Source: Actinomycetales bacterium UBA1416
GTDB lineage: Bacteria > Actinomycetota > Actinomycetes > Actinomycetales > Actinomycetaceae
DNA: 6,870 nucleotides
Assembly: GCA_002304945.1 (NCBI GenBank)
Contig: DBPQ01000003.1
Span: forward strand, 4,179 to 11,048
Direction: 5' to 3'
Made by a program: the position numbers and the translations under genes
The notes under the pieces: generated by a model
Seen by the model: only the letters and a program-made list of their open reading frames with translations
Database searches by the model: none
Told to the model about the DNA's origin: nothing
Shown here: in pieces, positions 1 through 5,442 of the stretch
How positions within the stretch are numbered: the stretch's first letter is position 1
Layout: each line of letters opens with the position of its first letter

Positions 1-518
1 CCCTCGAGGAAGCCGTCGATGAGGGGGGAGCTGATGCCCTCCAGGTCGTAGCCGACGGACGCGTTGTACGCGACGTCGTCGCCGTCGCCGATTCCCAGCT
101 CGACGGCGAGCACGCGGATTGCGACGTGGGCGCGGACGTACTCGTCGAGGGCCTGACCGACGGTGAGTTCGGTGGACCACTCGCAGTTGAAGCCCTCGTC
201 CAGGGCGTTGATGCACGGCTTGGCGACGGCGGCGCGGATCGACTCCCCGTCCATCACCTGCACGGTCTTCAGCTCGACGAACCGGGCACCGGCCAGGTAG
301 GACGTGACGATGTTCGCGGCGAGCTGGGTGTGGGGGCCGGCGGCCGGGCCGATTGGCGTGGCGAGCGCGTGGCCCATGGGATCGTGGATGGTCCGGCCCG
401 CGGCCGGGTGGAACACGTGCTCGGGACCGAGCCCGAACACCGACCCGTGCGCGCGGTACTCGGCCAGCGCCCATGTCATGAGCGCGCCGAACGGGAGTGG
501 ACGCATCAGGTCGCCCAC
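1..518 (-). CDS. ygfK: YgfK-family putative selenate reductase / purine-cluster flavo-iron-sulfur subunit, N-terminal part
   Basis: Only the first 172 residues are present; the gene runs off the left edge (E. coli YgfK is roughly 1,030 residues). The N-terminus aligns well with E. coli YgfK as I recall it: MGDLMRPLPF at the start, ATPIGPAAGPHTQLA at residues 53-67, then NIVTSYLAGARFVELKTVQ (69-87), PCINALDEGFNCEWSTE (101-117) and YNASVGYDLEGI (151-162). This region is a dihydroorotate-dehydrogenase-like TIM barrel in the family; GltD-like FAD/NAD and ferredoxin domains would follow outside the window. The start is GTG at 518, because GGAGGT lies 7 bases upstream and the resulting MGDLMRP matches the E. 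coli N-terminus; an in-frame ATG at 506 is four codons later with no such site. Genetics links YgfK to selenate reduction, and cluster context links it to anaerobic purine catabolism; its exact reaction is not evident from sequence. It lies downstream of the PLP enzyme on the same strand, 89 bp away. Confidence 0.93.
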   Translation of the reverse strand, partial: MGDLMRPLPFGALMTWALAEYRAHGSVFGLGPEHVFHPAAGRTIHDPMGHALATPIGPAAGPHTQLAANIVTSYLAGARFVELKTVQVMDGESIRAAVAKPCINALDEGFNCEWSTELTVGQALDEYVRAHVAIRVLAVELGIGDGDDVAYNASVGYDLEGISSPLIDGFLE

Positions 519-525
519 GTTTCAC

Positions 526-531
526 ACCTCC
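526..531 (-). promoter_or_regulatory. Ribosome binding site fixing the GTG start of ygfK
   Basis: The minus strand reads GGAGGT, 7 bases before the GTG at 518. It is a near-perfect Shine-Dalgarno sequence and favours the GTG over the ATG at 506. Confidence 0.75.
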
Positions 532-558
532 ACGTCGCTGTGGCGTTCCATACCTTCG

Positions 559-587
559 ATCGTGCCCCTTCCGGAGGGCGGTGTCGA
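559..587 (-). promoter_or_regulatory. Weak candidate promoter in the gap before ygfK
   Basis: In the 89-bp gap between the PLP-enzyme stop and ygfK, the minus strand carries TCGACA (plus coordinates 582-587), a 17-bp spacer, then CACGAT (559-564). The -35 box matches TTGACA at 5 of 6 positions; the -10 box is poor. The gap is long enough for ygfK to have its own promoter, but read-through from the PLP gene is equally possible. Nothing else convincing is seen in this gap. Confidence 0.2.
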
Positions 588-607
588 GGGACTTGGGGAC
601 CGAGTCG

Positions 608-2128
608 CTACCCTGCGGCCACCCGGGCGTTGAACTCGGTGATCATCTCGTCCCACAGCGACGGGTAGCTGCGGAGCTCGCGCCAGAACTCCTGGCCGCG
701 GCGCCGCTCGAAGAGCTCGAACGGGGTGCCCTGCTGCTCCACCCACGTGTAGTAGCCGAGGTTGAAGATCCGGTTCCTGTCCCGCTGTGTCATCTCGAGG
801 GTGTGGTCGGTGGGGACGTCCGCGAGGTGCTCACCCCACACCTCGGCGGCGTGGATCCGGGTGAACTCGCCCCCGAAGTCCCGCTGCAGGATCTTGGCGC
901 GCTCGGAGGGGTACAACTCGCTGCCGTCGGTGGCCACGGTGACGATGACGTCGTCCTCGCCGAGGCCCAGCACCTTCGCTGCGGAGATCGCGGCGAGCAC
1001 GTTGCAGATGGAGGAGAAGCCGAACGCCGGCAGGGCGGCGAGGATGTGCTCGGGCACGCCCCTGGAGGCGAGGTGGGCGAGCCCCTCCGGCTCGTTGAAC
1101 ATGACCTCGAGGTGGTCGGTGGCGCGGTCGCTGATTGCCGCGACGAGGTCGTGGTTCATGATGTTGTGGATCAGCGGCACGTGCTTGTCCCCGATGCCCT
1201 GGATGTTGTGCTCCCCGAAGCCGTTCTCCAGCAGGGTGGGGCACTCCAGGGCCTCCGCAGCCAGCACCTTCGTGCCGTGGCGTTCCTTCAGGTACTCGCC
1301 GGCGGCGATGGTGCCGGCGGACCCGGTGGCGCTGGTCATGAGGGCGATGCGCGTGTCCTCCCGGCCGGTTGCCGCCTGCCACGCCTCGAAGGCGTGCTCG
1401 AGGGCGGGACCGGTGGCCTGGTAGTGGACGAGGTGGTTCCCGAACTCGGCGAACTGGTTGAAGATGAAGTTCCCCGGGTCCTTGGCGAGGCGGTTGCACT
1501 CGTCGTAGATCTCCTTGACGTTGGACTCCGTGCCCACCGTCCGGATCACGTCCTGCGCCGGGTCCTCGCACCACCGGTCCAGCCAGTCGAAACGCTCCTG
1601 GCTCATGCCCGTGGGCAGGATCGCCACGCCCCGGCAGGCCATCAGGCGGCTGACCGCCACGCCCCCACGGGCGTAGTTCCCGGTGGACGGCCAGATGGCG
1701 CGGTGCCGGGTGGGGTCGAACTGGCCGGAGACGAGCCGCGGGGCGAGGCACCCGAACGCGGCGAGCAGCTTGTGGGACGTGATCATGGGGAAGCGGTTGC
1801 CGAGGAGCACGAGGATGGGCGAGTTTACGCCGGTGAGCTCCCGGGTGAGCACCACGTGCTCCGGCACGTCCACCCGGTTTCCGGCGAGATCGTTGTACCA
1901 GTGCACGCGCCACAGGTTGCGGGGATCCGGCCCCTGGGGGTCCGCATCGCCCATCCGCCCCACGGGGACCGCGTGCGGGCGGGCCACCTGCTCGAACGTG
2001 GGCAGCACGATGCCGCGCTCCCGGCACCGCACCACGCTCTTCGCGAGCACCTCGGCGTCCACCACCCCGTCCGCAAGCCCGAACTGGTTCCGCAGGGCGT
2101 CATGGAGATCGTTCTCGTGGGCGGACAT
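608..2128 (-). CDS. Fold-type-II PLP-dependent enzyme (cysteine synthase/ammonia-lyase superfamily), function unassigned
   Basis: 506 residues. I recognise the tryptophan-synthase-beta-like PLP fold but not the reaction. A likely Schiff-base lysine is K120 in MITSHKLLAAF, the position of the SxK motif. STGNYARGGVAV (148-159) corresponds to the asparagine loop (S-x-G-N) that contacts the cofactor. TSATGSAGTIAAGEYLKE (265-282) corresponds to the glycine-rich phosphate-binding loop and following helix of cysteine synthases. ATDGSELYPSE (399-409) sits where the family has its C-terminal Ser/Thr that contacts the pyridine nitrogen. At 506 residues it is much longer than CysK or DpaL, with about 100 residues before the PLP lysine and a C-terminal tail of about 100. 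ATG at 2128 is chosen because it opens MSAHENDLHD and a -10-like element sits just upstream; there is no Shine-Dalgarno sequence, so translation may be leaderless. It is upstream of ygfK and divergent from mocA. A lyase or beta-eliminase on a diaminopropionate-related substrate is a guess from context. Confidence 0.9.
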   Translation of the reverse strand: MSAHENDLHDALRNQFGLADGVVDAEVLAKSVVRCRERGIVLPTFEQVARPHAVPVGRMGDADPQGPDPRNLWRVHWYNDLAGNRVDVPEHVVLTRELTGVNSPILVLLGNRFPMITSHKLLAAFGCLAPRLVSGQFDPTRHRAIWPSTGNYARGGVAVSRLMACRGVAILPTGMSQERFDWLDRWCEDPAQDVIRTVGTESNVKEIYDECNRLAKDPGNFIFNQFAEFGNHLVHYQATGPALEHAFEAWQAATGREDTRIALMTSATGSAGTIAAGEYLKERHGTKVLAAEALECPTLLENGFGEHNIQGIGDKHVPLIHNIMNHDLVAAISDRATDHLEVMFNEPEGLAHLASRGVPEHILAALPAFGFSSICNVLAAISAAKVLGLGEDDVIVTVATDGSELYPSERAKILQRDFGGEFTRIHAAEVWGEHLADVPTDHTLEMTQRDRNRIFNLGYYTWVEQQGTPFELFERRRGQEFWRELRSYPSLWDEMITEFNARVAAG

Positions 2129-2134
2129 GCCGCC

Positions 2135-2140
2135 ATTATG
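2135..2140 (-). promoter_or_regulatory. Candidate -10 element for the PLP-enzyme gene, possible leaderless transcript
   Basis: The minus strand reads CATAAT, five of six matches to TATAAT, followed by GGCGGC and then the ATG at 2128. A start site 6-7 bases downstream would fall on or next to the A of the ATG, which agrees with the absence of a Shine-Dalgarno sequence. No good -35 box is visible. Confidence 0.35.
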
Positions 2141-2142
2141 CT
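2137..2142 (+). promoter_or_regulatory. Candidate -10 element for mocA, overlapping the divergent one
   Basis: TATGCT fits the TAnnnT pattern of actinobacterial housekeeping promoters and lies 26 bases before the mocA ATG. It overlaps the minus-strand CATAAT, so the two promoters would share bases. Directly after it is a small inverted repeat, GCTCG-GGGG-CGAGC (2140-2153), a possible operator or leader hairpin. No clear -35 box is visible. Confidence 0.35.
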
Positions 2143-2168
2143 CGGGGGCGAGCGGAGAGGGGTGGGGG

Positions 2169-2747
2169 ATGGACGTCGTCGGCATCGTCCTCGCTGCGGG
2201 TGCCGGCCGCCGCATGGGTGGGCCGAAGGCGCTGGTCGGAGGGTGGGCCGATCCCCGGACGCCGCTCGCGGAGGTCGCCGCCCGGCTGCACGAGGGCGGC
2301 TGCCCGCGCGTTCTCGCGGTGATCGGGGCGGAGGCGGATGCCGTGCGGGTGGCGGTGGGGGATCCGCCCGCCTGGCTGCGGCTGGTCGAGGCCCCGGACT
2401 GGTCTGAGGGCCTGGGTGCCTCCCTCCGCGCAGGCCTGCGCGCCGCCGGTGACGCGCCGGTTGCCCTCGTCAGCCTCGTGGACCTCCCGGACGTGCGTGC
2501 CGACGTCGTCGCCCGCCTCCTCACGACGGTGCCGCTGGGGCAGCGCACCCTTGCGCGCGCGGCGTACGGCGGCGTGGCCGGGCATCCCGCGCTTATCGGA
2601 CGGGCCTGGTGGCCGCGGGTGTCGGAGGTGGCCCTGGGCGAATCCGGTGCCCGGGACCTGTTCGCCGAGGAGGAGCATCTGCTCGTGGAATGCGGTGACC
2701 TCGCCACGGGCCGGGATCGTGACTCTGACCTGCCGGAACGCGCGTAG
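2169..2747 (+). CDS. mocA: MocA/YgfJ-like molybdenum cofactor cytidylyltransferase
   Basis: 192 residues, the same length as E. coli MocA (YgfJ) as I recall it. The NTP-transferase signature LAAGAGRRMGGPK is at residues 8-20; LAAG rather than LAGG is typical of the CTP-using MocA rather than the GTP-using MobA. WSEGLGASLRAGL (78-90) is the conserved W-x-x-G-x-x-x-S-L-x-x-G block, SLVDLPDV (102-109) the metal-binding D-x-P block, GVAGHPALI (135-143) the G-H-P block, and GARDLF (160-165) another family motif. In this family the enzyme joins CMP to molybdopterin to make the cytosine dinucleotide cofactor of xanthine-dehydrogenase-type molybdenum hydroxylases, which suits a purine-catabolism cluster. 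The start ATG at 2169 follows GGAGAGGGG at 2154-2162. It is divergent from the PLP enzyme and convergent with dpaL. A broader MobA-like nucleotidyltransferase role cannot be excluded. Confidence 0.88.
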   Translation: MDVVGIVLAAGAGRRMGGPKALVGGWADPRTPLAEVAARLHEGGCPRVLAVIGAEADAVRVAVGDPPAWLRLVEAPDWSEGLGASLRAGLRAAGDAPVALVSLVDLPDVRADVVARLLTTVPLGQRTLARAAYGGVAGHPALIGRAWWPRVSEVALGESGARDLFAEEEHLLVECGDLATGRDRDSDLPERA

Positions 2748-2823
2748 CGGCACACGTTCGGTCACGAGAGCGTACGCATGACGATTGGGTGCCCGCCGTG
2801 GTGGAGGTTCCGTCTGGGCGGAT

Positions 2824-2916
2824 CCACAAGAGCGCCCGCAGAACGATCGAGCGTACGCAGAACGTTTCTGCGGATGGTATGCCACCCGCAGGAACGTTCT
2901 GCGGGGGCTCTTGTGG
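2824..2916. repeat. Long imperfect inverted repeat with nested hairpins
   Basis: The left arm (2824-2845) and right arm (2895-2916) are reverse complements at 21 of 22 positions, separated by 49 bp. Between them are two further hairpins. CGCAGAACGTTTCTGCG at 2856-2872 has a perfect 7-bp stem and 3-base loop. CCCGCAG (2885-2891) pairs with CTGCGGG (2899-2905) around a 7-base loop containing AACGTT, and this second hairpin overlaps the right arm. CGCAGAACG occurs directly at 2837-2845 and 2856-2864, inverted at 2895-2903, and with one inserted G at 2887-2896. Alternative foldings compete. Confidence 0.9.
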
Positions 2917-2961
2917 GAGGCGGGCGATGCTGCGGGGGCTCTTGTGGGAGGCGGGCGACGC
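2900..2961. repeat. Tandem duplication of a 31-bp unit
   Basis: 2900-2930 and 2931-2961 are identical except T2928 versus C2959. The unit contains GGGGGCTCTTGTGGGAGGCG and GCGGGCGA. The 3' arm of the inverted repeat lies in the first unit, so the duplication has added a second copy of part of that arm. Decayed further copies seem to follow from 2962 and at 3002-3028, the last keeping TGCGGGGGC and GCGGGCGAT at its two ends. Confidence 0.9.
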
Positions 2962-3022
2962 TGCAGGGCTCCTGTGCGGGGAGTGTGAGTGGCGCGGGTC
3001 CTGCGGGGGCGCTGGTGACGCG

Positions 3023-3034
3023 GGCGATATCGCC
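3023..3034. terminator. Palindrome next to the dpaL stop, weak terminator candidate
   Basis: GGCGATATCGCC is a perfect 12-bp palindrome 6 bp past the dpaL stop, flanked by CGG and GCCCG, which could extend the stem with a bulge. It has no T-tract, so intrinsic termination is uncertain. Confidence 0.25.
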
Positions 3035-3040
3035 GCCCGA

Positions 3041-4153
3041 TCAACCCGAGATGATCCGGCGGAAGTTCTCCGGATCGGTGGGGCCTTCGGTGAGGAAGAC
3101 GAGCACGACGTCGTCCGGGCCAAGCCCCAGCCCCACACGCTCCGCGAGCAGCCCCGCCAATCCTGCGGCGCCGCTCTCCCCGGCGTCGATGCCGTCGGCG
3201 TGGAGGAGCCGCACCGCCTCCTCCGCCCAGGCGTCGTCCACCGTCACGAACACGTCGTAGCCGTGCAGGTTGGAGCCGAACGCGATCTCCGACGGCGTCC
3301 CGCAGTTGAGCCCCGCCATGCACGTCCGCCCCTCGGTCGGCACCGTCACGGGCCGGCCGGCCAGCGCGCTCTCGGCCATGCAGGCCGCCTCCGTGGGCTC
3401 CACCCCGACCAGCAGGCGCGCCGGCCGCCGCGCGAAGGCCCGCGCGATCGCGGCGCTCAGTGCCCCGACCCCGATCTGTCCGGCCACCGCGGTGGGCTCG
3501 GGGATCTCCCCGGCCTCGATCGCCTCCACCACCTCGGCCAGCATGGTGGCGTAGCCGTCGATCACCCAGCCCGGGACGTCGTGGTATCCCTCCCAGGACG
3601 TGTCGTCGATGACGACGTGCCGCTCGTCCGCCAGTTCGGCGCTCGCGGCGATGGTGTCGTCGTAGGTGCCGTCCACCACGCGGACCTCTGCACCCTCGGA
3701 CGCGATGCCCTCGATGCGTCCGGCCACCGTCCCCACCGGCACGAGCACGATCGCGGGCAGCCCCAGGATGCGGGCCATCCGGGCGACGGCGCGCCCATGG
3801 TTGCCGTCGGTGGCGGCGACGAGCACGAGGTCCCGGCCGGACGCCTCCAGCGCGTCGTGCAGCTCGGCGAGTGACGGCTCCGACCCGGGCTCGCGACCCA
3901 GCACGGCCAGGATCCCGCGGTAGCACGCCCACGACGCCCCGAGGATCTTGAAGGACGGCATGTCCATGCGCGCCGACTCGTCCTTCACCAGCACCCGGCC
4001 GACGCCGAGCCGGGCGGCCGCCGTCGGGGCGGAGCGGACGGGCGTGGCGGCGAAGCCGGGGAGGGTGACGTGGAACGCCGGGTCCGCGGCACTGCCGGCG
4101 ACGACGGCGGCGCGGGAGACGTGCGGGTTTCTCACCAGGCGGGAGGTGACCAT
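3041..4153 (-). CDS. dpaL: Diaminopropionate ammonia-lyase (DpaL/YgeX)
   Basis: 370 residues. Fold-type-II PLP enzyme of the cytosol that converts 2,3-diaminopropionate to pyruvate and two ammonia. VLVKDESARMDMPSFKILGAS (54-74) parallels the E. coli stretch ending FKMLGG, so K69 is the expected Schiff-base lysine. TDGNHGRAVA (115-124) carries D116, matching E. coli D120, the second catalytic base. GQIGVGALSAA (225-235) is the glycine-rich phosphate loop, VGVEP (249-253) and CMAGLNCGTPSEIAF (278-292) follow, then GESGAAGL (325-332) and TEGPTD (355-360). C258 and C284 keep the 26-residue spacing of the cysteine pair that forms a disulfide in E. coli DpaL. It is about 28 residues shorter than the E. 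coli enzyme, mostly at the N-terminus and in loops. ATG at 4153 has no Shine-Dalgarno sequence but a good -10 six bases upstream, suggesting a leaderless transcript. It is divergent from ygeW. Confidence 0.93.
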   Translation of the reverse strand: MVTSRLVRNPHVSRAAVVAGSAADPAFHVTLPGFAATPVRSAPTAAARLGVGRVLVKDESARMDMPSFKILGASWACYRGILAVLGREPGSEPSLAELHDALEASGRDLVLVAATDGNHGRAVARMARILGLPAIVLVPVGTVAGRIEGIASEGAEVRVVDGTYDDTIAASAELADERHVVIDDTSWEGYHDVPGWVIDGYATMLAEVVEAIEAGEIPEPTAVAGQIGVGALSAAIARAFARRPARLLVGVEPTEAACMAESALAGRPVTVPTEGRTCMAGLNCGTPSEIAFGSNLHGYDVFVTVDDAWAEEAVRLLHADGIDAGESGAAGLAGLLAERVGLGLGPDDVVLVFLTEGPTDPENFRRIISG

Positions 4154-4158
4154 GCCCC

Positions 4159-4164
4159 ATCGTA
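4159..4164 (-). promoter_or_regulatory. -10 element for dpaL, likely leaderless start
   Basis: The minus strand reads TACGAT, a full TAnnnT match, then GGGGC and the ATG at 4153. Usual spacing would start the RNA at or one base from the A of the ATG. No clear -35 box is visible. Confidence 0.5.
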
Positions 4165-4184
4165 GGCACCGGACCGGGCACCGG
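4165..4184. promoter_or_regulatory. Direct repeat between divergent promoters, possible operator
   Basis: GGCACCGG occurs at 4165-4172 and again at 4177-4184, a 12-bp period with ACCG between them. It sits between the dpaL and ygeW -10 elements, where a shared regulator could act on both directions. High GC makes chance repeats common, so this is tentative. Confidence 0.3.
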
Positions 4185-4200
4185 CGTGGGTGGCGCGACC

Positions 4201-4206
4201 TACACT
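4201..4206 (+). promoter_or_regulatory. -10 element for the ygeW-ygeY operon
   Basis: TACACT fits TAnnnT and would place the RNA start near 4213, giving a leader of about 22 bases that contains GGGAG at 4226-4230, just before the ATG at 4235. No clear -35 box is visible. Confidence 0.45.
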
Positions 4207-4234
4207 GAAGGACACACCCAACGACGGGAGCGGG

Positions 4235-5419
4235 ATGGACTTCGACGACGCACTGGACCGCTTGGCCGCCCTCGACGCCAGCGGCCTCCACGGGGAGGAC
4301 TTCCTCCTCAGCTGGGAGAGGACCGAGGAGGAACTGCGCGCCGTCCTCGCGGTCGCGGACGCGCTGCGCTCCCTCCGGGAGGACAACCGGAGCACGCGGA
4401 TCTTCGATTCCGGCCTCGCCGTCTCGCTCTTCCGCGACAACTCCACCCGCACTCGCTTCTCCTTCGCCTCCGCGTGCAATCTCCTGGGCCTGGCGGTGCA
4501 GGACTTCGACGAGGGTTCCTCGCAGGTGGCGCACGGTGAGACCGTGCGAGAGACCGCCACGATGATCTCGTTCATGGCGGACGTGATCGGCATCCGGGAC
4601 GACATGTACCTCGGTGCCAGCCACGCCTTCATGGCCGAGTTCTCCCAGTACCTCCGCGAATCCCACGCGGCGGGACTTCTCGAGCAGCGTCCCACCCTCG
4701 TCTCGCTCCAGAGCGACGTGGACCACCCCACCCAGGCCATGGCGGACCTTCTCCACCTCACGCACGAGCTCGGTGGACTCGAGAACCTGCGCGGCAGGAA
4801 GCTCGCCATGACGTGGGCGTACTCGCCGTCCTACGGCAAGCCCCTGTCCGTCCCGCAGGGGATGGTCGCCCTGATGACCCGGTTCGGGATGGACGTGGTG
4901 CTCGCCCACCCGCCCGGCTATGACCTGCTGGCGGCGCCCCGCGACGTGGCTGCCAACGCCGCCCAGGCCTCGGGCGGGTCCTTCACGGTCACCGACTCGA
5001 TGGCGGACGCCTTCGACGGCGCGGACGTCGTGTGCGCGAAGAGCTGGGCCCCGTACGCGGCGATGGAGGAGCGGACGGTGCTCCACGAGACGGGGGACCG
5101 GGAGGGCCTCCGTGACCTGGAGCGGCGCCTCCTCGCCCAGAACGCCCAGCACCGGGACTGGACCACCACCACCGACCTGATGGCCACCACCGCCGACGCC
5201 CTCTACCTCCACCCGCTCCCCGCGGACATCACCGGGGTCTCCTGCGCCGAGGGGGAGGTGGAGGCGGAGGTGTTCGACCGTCACCGGGACGCCCTCTACC
5301 GCCAGGCCGGCAACAAGCCGTACGCCATTGCGGCCATGGTGTTCCTCCAGAAGGTCGCGGACCCGGCCACCCGGCTCCGGGAACTCAGGGACGGCGCCCA
5401 CCCGCGCTGGCAGAAATGA
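4235..5419 (+). CDS. ygeW: YgeW, knotted carbamoyltransferase of the purine cluster
   Basis: 394 residues against about 396 in E. coli YgeW, with similarity along the whole length. Carbamoyl-phosphate site: FRDNSTRTRFS (66-76), the S-T-R-T motif of aspartate/ornithine carbamoyltransferases. DHPTQAMADL (163-172) is the H-P-x-Q motif. TWAYSPSYGKPLSVPQG (193-209), KSWAPY (269-274), and LHPLPADITGVSCAEGEVE (325-343) follow; the last is the YgeW-specific C-terminal loop. E. coli has HCLP where this protein has HPLP. YgeW is not an ornithine or aspartate carbamoyltransferase in known tests; in the purine pathway it is proposed to remove a carbamoyl group from a ureido derivative of diaminopropionate, making carbamoyl phosphate. 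The start ATG at 4235 follows GGGAG by 4 bases; an in-frame GTG at 4190 would add 15 residues absent from E. coli YgeW and lies upstream of the -10 element. First gene of an operon with ygeY; divergent from dpaL. Confidence 0.95.
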   Translation: MDFDDALDRLAALDASGLHGEDFLLSWERTEEELRAVLAVADALRSLREDNRSTRIFDSGLAVSLFRDNSTRTRFSFASACNLLGLAVQDFDEGSSQVAHGETVRETATMISFMADVIGIRDDMYLGASHAFMAEFSQYLRESHAAGLLEQRPTLVSLQSDVDHPTQAMADLLHLTHELGGLENLRGRKLAMTWAYSPSYGKPLSVPQGMVALMTRFGMDVVLAHPPGYDLLAAPRDVAANAAQASGGSFTVTDSMADAFDGADVVCAKSWAPYAAMEERTVLHETGDREGLRDLERRLLAQNAQHRDWTTTTDLMATTADALYLHPLPADITGVSCAEGEVEAEVFDRHRDALYRQAGNKPYAIAAMVFLQKVADPATRLRELRDGAHPRWQK

Positions 5420-5431
5420 CACCTCCACGAG

Positions 5432-5437
5432 AAGGGA
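5432..5437 (+). promoter_or_regulatory. Ribosome binding site choosing the ygeY start
   Basis: AAGGGA lies 5 bases before the ATG at 5443. The alternative in-frame ATG at 5416 overlaps the ygeW stop as ATGA but has no comparable site, so 5443 is preferred. Confidence 0.55.
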
Positions 5438-5442
5438 TCTCC

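Larger units (their letters stand above)
2748..3040. other. Repeat-rich non-coding gap between convergent mocA and dpaL
   Basis: 293 bp with no credible gene: open frames here lack ribosome binding sites and encode only low-complexity peptides that follow the repeats. The first 75 bp hold AGCGTACGCA at 2769-2778, repeated at 2850-2859. Then come a long inverted repeat (2824-2916) with nested palindromes, tandem 31-bp repeats (2900-2961) with decayed copies up to the dpaL stop, and the palindrome GGCGATATCGCC at 3023-3034. No transposase is present. It may terminate both convergent transcripts, be a REP/MITE-like mobile palindrome, or both. Confidence 0.7.

Noticed and set aside
522..551. Nine-codon mini-ORF on the minus strand (MERHSDVEV) ending just before ygfK, possible leader peptide
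   Set aside because: Its Shine-Dalgarno-like bases are only one base from the ATG and the peptide shows no run of a regulatory residue; chance is the simpler explanation.
497..2407. 636-codon open frame on the plus strand opposite the PLP-enzyme gene
   Set aside because: It is an antisense shadow in high-GC DNA: low-complexity composition rich in V, G, H, R and D, no family motifs, while the minus strand carries clear PLP-enzyme motifs across the same span.
2129..2755. Upstream extension of the PLP-enzyme frame (715 codons in total), antisense to mocA
   Set aside because: The extension is R/S/P-rich shadow of mocA, and the -10-like element lies just before the ATG at 2128.
2824..2961. CRISPR-like array
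   Set aside because: The repeats are adjacent tandem units and nested palindromes with no unique spacers and no cas gene.
2136..4181. 681-codon open frame on the minus strand covering the mocA and dpaL region
   Set aside because: It crosses the convergent gap and runs antisense to mocA and out of frame with dpaL; composition is R/G/A-rich with no recognisable domain.
4154..5428. Upstream extension of the dpaL reading frame (795 codons in total), antisense to ygeW
   Set aside because: Only the part from the ATG at 4153 matches DpaL; the rest is the reverse complement of ygeW and lies upstream of a good -10 element.
5416..5442. ATGA overlap as the ygeY start
   Set aside because: The ATG at 5416 lacks a ribosome site and adds nine residues; AAGGGA before 5443 and the N-terminal length of E. 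coli YgeY favour 5443.
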